Source of the DNA: Yponomeuta sedellus | Taxonomy: Eukaryota; Arthropoda; Insecta; Lepidoptera; Yponomeutidae | Direction: 5' to 3' | Length of the DNA stretch: 64,000 bases | NCBI GenBank assembly: GCA_934045075.1 | Contig: OW203734.1 | Coordinates: forward strand, 16,411,680-16,475,679 | The notes under the pieces: generated by a model | Told to the model about the DNA's origin: nothing | Databases searched by the model: none | Seen by the model: the letters and a program-made list of their open reading frames with translations, nothing else | Part shown: piece by piece, positions 46,665-59,526 of the stretch | How positions within the stretch are numbered: position 1 is the stretch's first letter | Layout of the letters: each line of letters begins with the position of its first letter | Program-made: the position numbers and the translations under genes

Positions 46665-46885
46665 ACAATAATGCAGCCCTATACCTCCCAATGCAGAGCA
46701 CAGGCCTTCACTCGGAGAGAGAGTATGGGCTTAATTATCACGCGTGCCCACCGCGGATTGGTAATTTCAAGCGCTGAGGCATTCGAAAACCTCAGACACT
46801 CAGGTTTCCTCGCGATGTTTTCCTTCGCAATTATCGAGTGGTATTGCTACTATAACTTCACAAATATGCATAACTTAGAAACAGC
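46665..46885 (-). mobile_element. SINE B, head missing
   Basis: Reverse of family B: agagagagtatgggcttaat, cgtgcccaccgcggattgg and ggtttcctcgcgatgttttc are visible. The ORF read across it is not a gene. Confidence 0.75.
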
Positions 46886-47798
46886 CATTGGTATATTCCC
46901 ACGGGACTACCGCCGCCCCTATAGCTTTTACTGTCAATTGTTTCAATAAAACGAACTACATTCGCTACATTATACGCAAGGTATTTTAATACATTTTAAT
47001 ACAATATTTGCTGAAACTGTACCTTGGTTCGACCCCTATTAGATAAGGGTTTCCGTAATATTCATTATAGCATATAATTTGTTAAACGGGGAAGCCTTCT
47101 GCTTAATGTTTTTTTAATTGGTTCATTCTTTTATAAGCATGCGTGTTTTGTTTTTTTTTGTGTATATATTTATTAAATTGTATTTTGATTATTGTTGGCA
47201 ACAATAGACAAATCTATCAATCATTATTCCTAGATAATAATTTATTTATTACTAAACAGCGCTTCGTTGGATTATTTCCAACTTTCTTACATTTTAGAAT
47301 GTCTAAGTAAATAATTAGTTCACACAAAACAGGTGTGTAGTTATCAAAAGTTTAATTATAATTGTTGGCTTTCTGACAATTAAGTTAATATTACATGTCT
47401 AAGATAAGATAGAAATCAAATAATTTATATCCAGGTCGCAAATTAGCAAAGAACAAAAAAACATACGTTTAAATGAGGCAAATATAAATAAGCACGTATA
47501 GCTCGAGCATTAAATAAAATTTAATTAAGTCGCTCGCTGATATGTAGTTCTATATTTAGCGGGTAAAATTAATTACCTTTTACGCTTTTCCTTGAAGGCT
47601 TACGTTTCCTGAATGTTATTACATCCAATCTTAACAAAAAAGGTATTTGAGTTAAATCTAGAATTGTAACTTACGCCTGTGATGTTGTAAAACTTTTAAT
47701 AAATAATAAAAGTGGAACAACTTCAACTGTTCTTTATTTAAATGTTTGATTATTTTATTTGTAATATAAACAGAAAATTGGATAAAAACAGAATAAGT

Positions 47799-47988
47799 AG
47801 GTAAAAATATTTAAAAACCTATTTAGAGGCTAAAAATTTCACCCATGCCGGGATTCGAACCCGCAACCTCTGGCTATCCGTGCCAGCGCTCTATCAATTG
47901 AGCCAATGGGCGACTCACGGCATCGGCATCAGTGAAATTTCGAACCTCTTTACACTATTCTCTGTATTACGTACAGGCAGGTAAAAAT
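47799..47988 (-). mobile_element. SINE A monomer
   Basis: Flanked by aggtaaaaat at 47799-47808 and 47979-47988. It runs from the 3' end (ttaaaaacctatttagagg) to a 5' end at ctgtacgtaatacagag. Single, normal orientation. Confidence 0.85.
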
Positions 47989-48509
47989 TGTCAGGTCTAG
48001 TTGAAATGTGAAGTAGTAATGCTAAAAAATGTGGGAAATCTCAAAAATGGGTGAAGTAATTTTAAATTTTTAAATTGATAGACATAATTAAAAAAATATA
48101 AAAAAATGGTGTAAAGAGGTTTGCACCGTTACACGCCTAATATAACTAAGTCCTACCCCTAGAGTATAAAGTACTTTATAGTCTAAGATCTTACCTCATT
48201 TTGTTCCGGAATAACTAGGGTGGGACGTGAGCGGATTTAAAGCATAGTTTGAGTAGAGATTTTCGCTGACCTTTTCCTTATTCAACAAACAGGATGTAAA
48301 TTCTTTACATTAAAATGAATTTCTGATTTGCCAATACTACGTCAAGATATCAGCTTCTAAGTAGGTAGCAAATTATTATTTCCCGGTGCAAAGCAAAAAA
48401 TGTAACGTAATGAGAAAACTTCAGCCTATCAGAATCTGCTAGCTTTCTTCGTCTTTCCTGTAAATTGTATATAGAGCGTGGTATCAATCTAAACATACAA
48501 TATAATTAT

Positions 48510-48695
48510 ATTTAGTGTGATCAGTAGTAGAGTGTTGGTAGAACGTTGGCTGCACATTCGGGAGATCGTGGGTTCAAATACTGGCACGAACGAGTGACTT
48601 TGTTTTCTAAATTACGTACATTTGTCAATTCGTAGTAGCAATAGCTCTCGCTAACTGTGAACTGAGAAAACCCTAGTAGTCTAAGCTTTTTACAT
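48510..48695 (+). mobile_element. SINE B, diverged
   Basis: tRNA-like head (gttggtagaacgttggctg, B box gggttcaaatactgg), then tgttttctaaattacgtac and gtagcaatagctctcgctaac. Confidence 0.7.
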
Positions 48696-49424
48696 ACCTT
48701 AGCGCTAGCTACATGCAATAGCCCAACGATTAGGATAAGTGCCGAGAAATCAGGCCAACCTAACATCTATTGAGTGTAGGTACAAGTTTCCATCAGTTGA
48801 AAATAGAGCCCGGGTCTACTGGACTCTGCTGGAAAGAACAAAATATTGCCGTAAAAGATACGTGCAGGTTCATTCTACGATCCGTATGACCCTCATAAGG
48901 CATCACAGAATATCATCATCACGACGGGCCATCACCTAGATGTATAAATCATCTCTACAAAGTCACTTGGAATTCGTGTTTTTAAGGGGATACTCGAACC
49001 ATGATTAGACACTTTTTTTTAAAAAATATTTCACTGAAGCATCAACAAACAATATAAGGACAAAAAGTAATAAAAATCTTAAAAACACCGCGGTTCGAGC
49101 TCAGCGCTGGCCAACTCAATTATTCCTTCACTTGTTTACGCACGCAGAAAACATTTACAACTTTTCGGTTACAATTACTTTCTAACTCTTTGGAATTGGA
49201 TTTACGGTGTTAAACCAAAAGTCAAAAATCACGGCTGATATGTTCCACCTTTACTGAATACTGTTTAACCTAATTAAAAGAACATTCGCCCAAAATATTG
49301 CTAACGATTTCCAAATCGCGCTGTAGAATCTCAAGTACGCTGAGCTGCTGAGCAGATAGTACCCATAGAATATATCAAAACCGCTTTGTATGTTAAGGGC
49401 TAACACCACGGTCGCTTGTTCCAG

Positions 49425-49637
49425 AACAACTACATCAAAACATCCAAGTACTCGATCATCACGTTCCTGCCGCTGAATCTGCTGGAGCAGTTCCAGCGGC
49501 TGGCGAACTTCTACTTCCTGTGCCTGCTGGTGCTGCAGCTGATCCCGGCCATCTCTTCGCTGACGCCCATCACTACAGCCATACCGCTCATCGGCGTGCT
49601 GGCGCTTACGGCCGTCAAGGATGCCTACGATGACTTT
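49425..49637 (+). CDS. ATP8B: ATP8B flippase exon: TM1 and TM2
   Basis: 213-bp, phase-0 exon (71 codons) with acceptor cgcttgttccag and donor GTAAGT at 49638. It begins [20 protein letters not shown], then [11 protein letters not shown], the hydrophobic TM1 ([15 protein letters not shown]), a short loop, TM2 ([18 protein letters not shown]) and YDDF. The P-x-I-S-S-L sequence at the end of TM1 corresponds to the P4-ATPase motif that lines the lipid entry path; proline and the serines are intact. T-x-x-KY-x-x-x-TFLP-x-NL-x-EQF-x-x-x-AN-x-YF is diagnostic of P4-ATPases. GC-rich, strongly codon-biased sequence ends abruptly at both splice sites. Confidence 0.96.
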
Positions 49638-49793
49638 GTAAGTTCTAGTGTTTATGGCTTTCTCCATAGTAGTACACGATACACAACTTCTCAACTCTTC
49701 TATCTCATGATAGGCCAATGAATTTTGGCTAGGCTACAGTCAGGGTTGCCACCATTAAAACAAGTCAGGCCTGGAGATTTTATATTAAACTAG

Positions 49794-49955
49794 CTGGCCC
49801 GCAAACAATGTTTCGCCATATTATCATACTAATCTTTATCCTAATTATTCTACGACCTATTCTCAGGCCTACCAAATATGCACAAAAAAAATTGTGAACT
49901 TTGGTGAAGCCCTGGGAGTTTCATAACAAATACTGTGACACGAGATTTTTATATA
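49794..49955 (+). repeat. Interspersed repeat, copy 2
   Basis: Related to 42436-42585: tagctggcccgcaaacaatg, tctcaggcctacc, tgaagccctgggagttt, aatactgtgacacgag. Confidence 0.6.
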
Positions 49956-49959
49956 TTAC

Positions 49960-52410
49960 TGTTATTCCTTACCGCACATTCCTAAATATAAAAAAAGGAA
50001 AACAAAAACATATATATATATATATATATATATTTATTAAAAATAATAAAGAATACGAAAACCATATAAAAAACGTATGCCCGTTAGAATCGTGTCAAAT
50101 TAAATATAATATATTACTTATTAACCTACCGCAATTATGTTGGTCTAAGAAAATATTATAATATTATATCGCGATAAAGCGGGTCATGGGACATATGGAA
50201 GATACGAACCTTGAAGAACGTTTGGCTATACAGAAAAGTAATTGACTGTAACGTTAGATTAACAGATTATTAGACGAGAAAGAGGGGGTGACATTTATTT
50301 ATATTATCCGGTCCGCTAGCGCTTCCGTGGTATAAGTCAGTGGGTCTAAAATCAACCAATTTACTTAATCCTGAACTAGATTAAATTCACAAAAGGGTAT
50401 TTTGTATTTAAATTGTAACTGAAGTGTTTTTTTTTCTATCCTTCTTTCGGTCAAACAGCAAATGCGAGTAGGTTTACATAATACTAGCTATAGATAGAAT
50501 TTCTTGCAAAAATTCTCAGTATCTATACTTCAGTATCTGCTTCTGTAGGTAGGGCTACATCAAGGCTACATCTGTAATTCAAGTTTCGATGTTCGATGTC
50601 TGATTAGACTGCATGTTAGGACTAGAGAGATTTTTCCAAACTTACTGTATCACAAAGATGACTAAGCTAAGCTGGTATGTATACCAGCTTAGATAGCAGG
50701 TCGTTTGGAAAAGAGGTCATACGTAATATATTTCTTTTACATATCTAGGTTACGAGACGTTATGTGTCTATGTGAGTGACAAGCGCTACTGCATTCTAGA
50801 CTAGACCTTATAAATGTTTTCGTTTAAAATAGTTTCATTGTGAGAATCTGCGGACGCGTACCCAGTGCCTGCACTGCGGCATTTACATCGTTGTCTTGAA
50901 AACACATTTATAACACGCATTCCTTCTGTTCGGGTTTCACACCCGAGTGAAATTACTCCGCCACAATAGGCTTCATAAAAACAACGTATTAATTTAGCTG
51001 ATATTGGGAACCAATTAATAGTTTGTATGTAGTTCGCTGAAATTGCTTCTGTAGATCGAGAGTTATAGCCCAGTCGAAATTCAAAGTTTCACACATTTGC
51101 AGCTTGTCTAGTATGCAGACTGACATTACACGAAAGTGCATAGATGCAGCATTGGATTTAGGAGATCCCCTGAAATATTGTCCTAGATAGGTACGCGAAT
51201 CACTCGCGTGGCACCATTAAGGTTGCCTTTAAAAAAAGTGAGTCCCGAAGATACCGGAAAAGTCGGGTTTATATCAACCCAAATTCCTTTATTTTTTTTT
51301 TAATTTTTAACAATCTTAAACATTAAACAAAATTTATTGGACCCGTAGACAAGTAAGAGACGTCAAATTAAAAACGTATATTTTATTATAAGTAGCTATA
51401 ATTTTAATTACTAGGTATCGTTTCTAAGTGAGTAAATAAAATGATTCCCCGCAACCGAAAACAATTTTAACCCGGAGACCGAAAAAACGTCATTCAACCC
51501 CCTTCGATTTCGGATATAACCCGGAGATATGGCAGCTCTAGGCACTATTATCTCACATCAGTCTATTTGTTATTACAATCAAACCATCGTTAAAGACAGA
51601 GGTATCCTTCCATCCCTTCGTATTTGTGCAACGCTGCAGTGTTTAGCTGTGCAACTTCTAAACTAGGTTAGCCGCTTCTTTGTTAGCTTACATCACGGCC
51701 CTTTACTTTACAGCTGTTGATAATAAGATAAGACATGATTACTGTTTAGCGTTTTTCTCTCAATAACATTAATCGCTTTTTATTAATATTGTCGTGCCGA
51801 CATAGTTCTTTACTGAACCCAAATTGTGTTATCAAATATTTATTTCAATTATGCAAAAATCATTAAGCCGAGATGTCCCGATTCAAAAGAAAATTTACGA
51901 TTATTATTCATGCAATCAAGGCAGGTTGGAATAAACAGAGTTATTGTCTTGGACAGCAACGGAAGCTGAAAAGAAACGAACGATTTAAATATTAACGTAA
52001 CTTGACAAACTTTTAAGAAAAAAATGGTGTGTACATATTTATCATTAGTTAGATTATTACATTAATATCTTATTCTTAAAATACCACATCCCAATGTTTT
52101 TACAATTTAATTTTCTTACATAACAGTGTACAAAGTTCCGTGATTGTAGAGAGGGAGAGAGATTGTTATTCACATTATCGTATTAACGGTCTACGATGGC
52201 CAGTTAACATTATATGCTTTTCATTACACTCCCGTCTCTTGATTGATCACATGAAAAATGGTAGAGGAATTGGGACATCTCGGCCCAATGATTTGACGCT
52301 GTTCAACGAACAGTAACTTTATATTATAATATGTAACGAACGACATGTACAAACTTATTGTTCGTTGGGCAACTGCAAAGGATTCTGGATAGGTACTATA
52401 GTTTCAGTGC
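49960..52410. other. No gene recognised
   Basis: Intronic AT-rich DNA. (TA)n at about 50010-50032; otherwise no repeat or domain recognised. Confidence 0.5.
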
Positions 52411-52414
52411 ATCC

Positions 52415-52535
52415 ATAGGGCCGTTTTTTGAATTAAGAATTTCATCAAGTATTTTACATACTTAAGTAAGTTCCGTCACGCTTTTTTTGGAAAATTCGAA
52501 GAGACAACACTACAGTTAAGTGTTTAAGGCCCATA
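52415..52535. repeat. MITE with 3-bp target duplication, copy 3
   Basis: 115 bp, starting GGGCCGTTTTTTGAATTAAG and ending AAGGCCC, flanked by ATA on both sides. The internal block cttaagtaagttccgtcac and aattcgaagagacaaca match copy 1; the right terminus is diverged. Confidence 0.75.
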
Positions 52536-52589
52536 GTCACATAGTTCAAGCAATATTGTGAGTTTCAATAAGTAGACGTCGACTGAATG

Positions 52590-52635
52590 ATGTAATGACG
52601 TTCACACACACAATAGGATAGCCTATTGTGTGTGC
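52590..52635. repeat. Small inverted repeat
   Basis: cacacacaatagg, loop atag, cctattgtgtgtg. Confidence 0.8.
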
Positions 52636-52737
52636 CCTATACTCGTTACAATAATATACCCCGCATTAGGTCGTGTGAAGGTTGTGCCTACTTAAACTAA
52701 TAACTCTATTAGGCCCTTTTCTTAATTAGCCTTCGGT

Positions 52738-52850
52738 ATCAACCCTTGAATGTCCCCACTGCTGGGGCACGGGTCTCTTCTTGCATCGCAGGAAGATTAG
52801 GCCATACTCCACCACGGGGGCCAAGTCCAGGTTGGTGGAGAAATTGCTCT
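52738..52850 (-). mobile_element. 5S-SINE (family D) detached tail
   Basis: tatcaacccttgaatgtccc ... accacgggggccaagtcc; head absent. Confidence 0.75.
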
Positions 52851-53157
52851 TAAATATTTAATAATTGTTCAATTAAAAACTATTTCATTACTCGTATTTT
52901 AAGGCTGAGTATACGAGTATATATCAAACTTTCCACCCACAAAAGAAAATGCTGGCATGATGGCCTAAGATTACTTCTGACGTCATGGTTTGCAAACAAA
53001 CACGTAAGGCGTGGGCGTGATTCGATATTTTTTAAACTTAGTGAAGTCACGGTCGTGGTGAATAGTGTTTTCGGCTTTACGAATGAAAAATAAAAAAGCT
53101 TCAGAATTGAATTTTATTAACAAGACATAATCTACTTTTATCAATTGAAATATAAGA

Positions 53158-53178
53158 AATATATATATATATATAGAA
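53158..53178. repeat. TA microsatellite
   Basis: Short (AT)n run in AT-rich DNA. Confidence 0.8.
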
Positions 53179-53624
53179 TATTATTGATTGTACGTACACC
53201 AGAAATTACGTTTGAGACTTGAACAATAATATAATACATACATATAATAAATAGGATATATAACGGATTTTATATACATGTATGTCAAGCCAAATACTAA
53301 AGCAAATAAAAAGAAATCAATGATGCGAGTCAAGCAGCGTATCTGTATGTAGTAGTACTAGCTTTTTCTCGTCTCTAAGGAAGCCTATCGGTGGTTGGCC
53401 TTGGCTCTATTTCGCGACTGATCCATTCACTTGGTTCGTTGATTAATGGTTTAGCGTGTCATTAAAGTCTTGCGTGTGATGATGCCTAAACATAAGCCAC
53501 GCCTGTGAATATCACTTGTTCAGTGTTAAAAAGTTCTAACTTTACTTCTGCTCTATTTCCTGACTAATAAAATAAACCTTTTTTTATCTAATCTCGCAAA
53601 TTTGGAAACAGCTATACAGGTTGT

Positions 53625-53995
53625 AACTATGATATCAACCCTTTTGTATGTCCCCACTGCTGGGGCACGGGTCTCTTTCTCCATCGCAGGAAGGTCAGGC
53701 CATACTCCATCACGGGGGCCAAGTCCGGGTTGGTGGAGGATTGTAAAACCGTGGCGGGCCTTACTGTCAGGAGTTATCAATGCTCCCAAAAGACCACTGA
53801 CATGGCTTAACGACTGCCATGACATGACAGCTGGCACCAGCTACGGCTTAACGTGCCTTGCAAAGCACGGAAGCGCTCGGAAAAATGCCACTAGTGATGG
53901 TAGTCACGGGACGGTCACCCATCCAGCACCTGACCGCGCCTATTGTTCAGAACTCTAGTGATTGATTTCAATCACTCCATTCGACTAGGCCACAA
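53625..53995 (-). mobile_element. 5S-rRNA-derived SINE (family D), near full length
   Basis: Tail at the left (tatcaacccttttgtatgtc), body (acgactgccatgacatgaca, ggcttaacgtgccttgc) and 5S head at the right (acggtcacccatccagcacc, then a diverged complement of the 5S A-box region). Confidence 0.85.
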
Positions 53996-54129
53996 GCGCT
54001 TCGGTTGTATCTATATCCCCAAAAAATAAATGGCATCTCAAGTCGTCTCGACATTTAAATGCCATTGGGTGCAGATTTTAAGCGCAAATCAATGAACATA
54101 TAAGATTTAAGCATTCAGACTAATTCAAT

Positions 54130-54300
54130 CAATCGGCTTATAATCGTCCACTTCTGGACATAGGCTTCCCCTCTGGCTCGCCACTACCCTCTATCCTCGG
54201 CCATCCTCATCCGGCCACTGCCAGCAAGCTGCCTCAGATCGTAGGTCCAGCGAGCCGGTGGGCGTCCTACGCTGCGTTAGTGGTCTCCACGTGAGAACCT
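54130..54300 (-). mobile_element. LINE 3' end
   Basis: Complement reads RSVGRPPARWTYDLRQLAGS then GRMRMAEDRG-like residues, followed by the tail agtggacgattataagccga, ttgattgaatt. Same tail as 63815-63930. Confidence 0.75.
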
Positions 54301-54309
54301 TTGAACCCC

Positions 54310-57300
54310 ATCAACCATCGGTTTTTCGTATGTGACGTTTCAGCTCTGTAAGTCATCATAACTGGAAGGACGCACTGGTTGAAGACTAGTTAGCAACCGT
54401 TATTAAAAAAAAACACCGCGTAAATATGTTTTCGTGGACTACCGCTGAAACTGTATACGAAATTAATTAATAATAATGTTTTTTGCCTCTTCTGTAAAGA
54501 AGGGTCCGTATGTCTGGCTGAATTATTGTTGTTTTCTTACTTTTGTAAGAATAGACTAATGTTTACTGTTCCATACTGTTGATTGCGCTCTTGTTAGGTA
54601 GGTGTTTGTATCGTCTAATGCAGTCGTTCTTAACCGGTGGTCCGCGATCCGCTGGTGGCCTCGGAGCATTTCTAGCGGTTCGCGAAGCTATTATAGCGAA
54701 ATAATAATTAAATGAGTGTTAGTTGTAAAATTATGGGAACAATCGTTTATTTATTTGCATTTAAGTACCGTATATTACCTATAAACCAACTGGATGGTCC
54801 CTGAGAAGACAGAAATATGTGTGTGTTATAGAAATGTTAAATGTACTTAGTGGAGTTCTTTAATCTGTCTATTTCTCCATTCCAACTGAACCCGAATACA
54901 GCGGATAACATTGTACATTGACATTTAACGAACAGTAAAACCTTACGTTAAAATCAATTTATGATTTCTAGAAAAAAAATACTTGTTTGCTAAGCGATAT
55001 TTGGATGTATATGGGTTTTTCTTTCCTGGATTAAAAATGAATGGCTCTACTCATCAGTACGAACAATTTTCATTATGGGGAAACTTCGAAGTAGTGAAAA
55101 GGTATCAGCTGTCATTAAAGTTGCCACCGGTGGCATTAAAAAGTCATTAGGCATCAGGAACAGCTGATCTTTATTTGGGCATTTCTAAGTAAAAGTTGTA
55201 AGATTAGATAACTCAAGCTTTCGGGACCTACATGGGATTTTTTTTGCAACGAAACTAAGCTGTGTACGATTCGGCGTTCATTCACCCACTGGCTTATTGA
55301 TTTTACTATTGGCGTGACGAGGTTTACTTTTCGGTACACGTAATCAACCAGTCGGTGACTTATTTATTGCGGGATATAAAAGATAATTACGCATTTGCAT
55401 ATATTATTGTAACTTTTGGTTCGTCACTTGACAATCTGTTCTGAATTCTAGTACAGCCAACTTCTAAGCGACTCTTTTACATAATACTCGTACGTCTAGA
55501 TCATAACAGCTCATTTTTCATTCCATAATTTACTTTGTTCTAAAGTGAACTAGTATGTGTTGTGTAACCATCTAAATGATTGGTCCCAAACGTTGAAAGC
55601 TATAGAACACCAAAAATTTTTTTCATTTTACGAAACACAATATCAAAATAACATGGACATTGTCATAAATATTGACAATATGTAGTTACACTTAATTTTG
55701 AAGATATAAGTTCATTGTAGCAATTATTTAATATTCATTGAATTCTTGTATTTTTGTTAATACGTGTGTGACTAATTAGAACTTCTAATGTTCGCGTCAC
55801 ACGTGAATAAAAGTACCTTTAATATCTCAGAATGAAAAACGCCAACATATCCAAGTTATTTATATTTCGGTAATCCGTAAATAAAATATCTTTTACGTTC
55901 GCACAAATTAGGGGTCTTATTAGTTTCGTTTATTTGAAGAGTTCTTGGATCAAGCTGTGGTTAGCACGGACCCGCTGATAGCTAGTAGGGTCTCATTTTG
56001 CTCTTTAACAATTATTTAAAGCAGCCTAAGTCGAAATATAAAGAAACCACGGGGTCTCAAAATTACTTATTTGCTCGGAAAAAATCCAATAACCGAACTT
56101 AATTTTTACAGTACAAAGCTCATTGCAAGATTTAACTTTATTTCAAAATTCAAGCCTTCATAGGTAGGTACCACTGTTTTATTAAATTAAATCAAAATAA
56201 TATTTTCAGTTGAGGAATTATAATCTAACGATCAAGGACAGTGGGACCGTGTTACGCAGAAATTTTCCAACCCACAATACGAAACTTCCCAGAAACGCTT
56301 TTTTAAATATTAGATTCTTATTTTCCATGTTTTTGTTCAGGTATGTTTAATGTAATAGTAAGAATTTATTATAAGGAACAAAATAATACATTAAAAAGCG
56401 TTTTTCAGGCAAGTTGCCCATTGTGATCCGAGGAACCCCAGTGTCTTGCCAACGGAACCCTCTCTAGTAATCGTACATTTACATACACTTCAATGTATTT
56501 ACTTAAATAAATTACAAAGCGAACAAATATTGAATGAGCGCCTAAATTAACTAAAGTAAACGATTAGTCACAGTAGGGAAGTTGAATTCATCATTGTTTG
56601 CTAATTGTTCATAATAGGCTGTGTAGTACGTAACGACTTAACCTTTGTTTGTGCATAGATTTCTTTACGTTTCGTCTAACGTATATGGTATTGTTTTGTG
56701 AGACTGTATAAATGAAGAATTATAATTATCCACTATTATAACTATATTTACGCCGGAATTATATTCGCGCTTATAAATTTATATATTACTGTGACATTTT
56801 AGTTGTTTGTCAACTATTGACTTTATTAATTTAATTTCGGAATCACTTACTTGAGTTCTTGTCGGATGAGTCCGACCGGTTTTCGGTCTTATAGTAGAGA
56901 CGAAGCCTGCGTCGTCGGATAAGCCCTGCGAATAAAAGGGAAGCCTGGTCGGATTCTTCCAACAAAAATTCTAGTCCGTGAATCCGGAATTCAGTTAATA
57001 ATGTATATTGCTTACAAAAGTTTTAATTCCAAAATTAGTAAATAATAAATAAATAAAATCTGTATTCAATAAGTAGCGGTTACAGTTTACACGTCATTGG
57101 GGCTCTGAACAAAGTCGAAACCTGTGTTACAGATACCCCGCTCTTCCTTATTATTACTTTGTTAAGCTTAATGAGTAAAGTACATTTTAAATTTTGTATA
57201 GTATTTAGGTTTACATGCATGCAGAACGAATCAAAATCTAAACTAGAACTAAAACTTGTAGTACAATAATTGATCGTTTCAAAAATCTTTGAATATTTTA
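54310..57300. other. No gene recognised
   Basis: Intronic AT-rich DNA, no recognised repeat or domain. Confidence 0.5.
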
Positions 57301-57307
57301 GGTATAG

Positions 57308-57346
57308 AAGTGTGTGTGTGTGTGCAAGGGTGAGTCCTTGTGTGTT

Positions 57347-57390
<44 letters not shown>
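57308..57390. repeat. GT microsatellite
   Basis: Long (GT)n with a short interruption; the histidine-threonine ORF across it is an artefact. Confidence 0.95.
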
Positions 57391-57391
<1 letters not shown>

Positions 57392-57821
57392 ATGTATATG
57401 TGAATAAACAATAAAATTACCACCATTTTTAACAGTCAAAGAGGGCGTAAATTTGTATGAGCAGAAATTATCTATGCTTTATAATATTGACATACTTATA
57501 AATACTGAAAAACTAATTGAAAGCGATTCTCGCCAGTTTTACTACTCTAAAGATGCTCATTGAATGTCTATGATGTTTGTCATCTTAGAATAAATTTCGT
57601 ATAGATCGTCTATATAATCTAATGATTACGTCTAGACGTAAAGCGTAGGCGGGGTGCGAAGGTTTTCAAGTTTTGGTACTTTATTCAGTTCTACTGACTT
57701 TTGAGTTCTAACCAAACACAAAAAATATGGAGGTAGGTACTTATATGTACAAAACAAGCTTTATACATCGTGACACATAATGAAAGAAACTTAACTTAAC
57801 TTTTATGTTTTTAAGTACCTG

Positions 57822-57920
57822 ATGTGTTCACCAATCCGCGGTGGACAGGCGTGGCAATAAACCCATTCTCTCTCTCTCTCTCTGACAGATGACCTATGTC
57901 TTGCAGTCAGACTTACGAGT
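57822..57920 (+). mobile_element. SINE B 3' fragment
   Basis: caccaatccgcggtggacag, then a CT run and gacctatgtcttgcagtcag. Confidence 0.65.
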
Positions 57921-58674
57921 GTATAAGGTACTCGCAAGTCTCTGCAGGGTCTGAGCCTTTTTATGTAAAACAATATCGCATTACACGACAATATCACAGA
58001 AATAAGGGTGTGTGTGTTGTTCTGTAGTTCTTATTGTTATATCTCTTGACGAATAAGTTCGTACGCACTTTACAAGGACGCTAAACAGGAAGTTTACGTG
58101 GCTCGTAAACTATGCCAATGCCAATGGAATAATGAACACATAGTAGTTTTTGATGCCACGGTGACACTCGACCATTCCTTTTAAGTCGGTATTAAATGTG
58201 TCGTCTTTTATTTTAAAGTATTTATTAAATACTTTTATAACTCATTTGCTCGTGAAGGGTCTATTATTTCACTCAACATCGTATTGTATCTCATTACGTA
58301 CTTATGCGTAATTGTAATGTAAAACGCACGAGTTTCTTTTTACTAAGGTAAAATGCACGGTTTACCGAGATTACCCGTCGAAAACGAACTTATTTTAAAT
58401 TATTTTTATTAATATTTTCAATTGCTGTGTAAGAAAGTCCAACTTTTATTTATTTCCTCGCAAATATGTTATAAAACGTCGTATGACGTAATGACGTTTC
58501 TTGTAGCCCTCGCCTACGGCTCGGGTTAGCAATATCGCTTCGGCTGTAACATTCAACTTACACTTATATCATAATGTACTACGAGTACTATCTCCCCTTT
58601 TAATCACTATTTAAGTGTTTGAATATACACCAATATATGCGACCGCCAACTCAAAGCTATATTATATAACCTCC

Positions 58675-58725
58675 TCGCGAAAATATACTAGAGTATTTTT
58701 TTCGCGAGGAGCTATACTCGTATGA
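58675..58725. repeat. Inverted repeat
   Basis: cctcctcgcgaaaatata ... tttttcgcgaggag; arms about 13 bp. Confidence 0.75.
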
Positions 58726-58863
58726 GTACTCTTTGTACGTCATGCGAAAAATACTCTGTATACAAATTCCTTGTGCATATAACTCCTCCAAATTTGGTTG
58801 GTCGATATAATAATAATAACAGTAATTTTACTCTTGTTTTAGTAATTGTGCATTTTCATTAAT

Positions 58864-59410
58864 TTAACTTTTCTTTAAAAACCTATTTAGAGGCTAAAAA
58901 TTTCACCCATGCCGGGATTCGAACCCGCAACCTCTGGCTATCCGTACCAGCGCTCTACCAATTGAGCCAATGGGCGACTCACGGCATCAGTGAAATTTCG
59001 AACCTCTTTACAATATTCTCTGTATTACGTACAAGCAGCGACATCTGACTTAAGCAAATTGCATTACTTACAGCCCCGACTACCTACTTTGCAGTTAGGT
59101 TTTAACATCGGAACGATATCACTGTACCCACATGATTACACTATTTTTATTTTTAATGCACTAACCCGTGCTAAGGAACAAATTTAAAAACCTATTTAGA
59201 GGCTAAAAATTTCACCCATGCCGGGATTCGAACCCGCAACCTCTGGCTATCCGTACCAGCGCTCTACCAATTGAGCCAATGGGCGACTCACGGCATCAGT
59301 GAAATTTCGAACCTCTTTACAATATTCTCTGTATTACGTACAAGCAGCGACATCTGACTTAAGCAAATTGCATTACTTACAGCCCCGTATATATTACTTA
59401 ACTTTTCTTT
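58864..59410 (-). mobile_element. SINE A tandem dimer
   Basis: 13-bp target duplication ttaacttttcttt at 58864-58876 and 59398-59410. Two minus-oriented units (about 308-bp period) lie in between: the left end is the 3' terminus (aaaaacctatttagaggct), the right end is 5'-truncated within the leader (ttacttacagccccg). Junction of units contains ttaatgcactaacccgtgc. Confidence 0.92.
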
Positions 59411-59526
59411 TTTCTTCATTAAAATGTAAATTTCCGCTTAAATCTTTCTTTATCTCGTAGTCATGTTATAAAGAATAGTATGAAACTCTTGAATAAAACG
59501 AATGTATATCGATCATGCACCACGAA

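Larger units (their letters stand above)
43262..49424 (+). other. ATP8B: Intron of about 6.2 kb
   Basis: Donor GTGAGT, acceptor cgcttgttccag. It holds the inverted SINE-A array, a SINE-A monomer, two SINE-B copies, a Helitron-like end and a 5S-SINE tail. 45410-46140, 46950-47800 and 48720-49420 show no recognisable gene. Confidence 0.9.

Noticed and set aside
49251..49718. 155-codon minus-strand ORF
   Set aside because: Antisense shadow of the TM1-TM2 exon.
53553..53958. Two ORFs on opposite strands
   Set aside because: Both lie in a 5S-derived SINE and recur in its other copies.
57080..57439. 119-codon His/Thr-repeat ORF
   Set aside because: Translation of a GT microsatellite.
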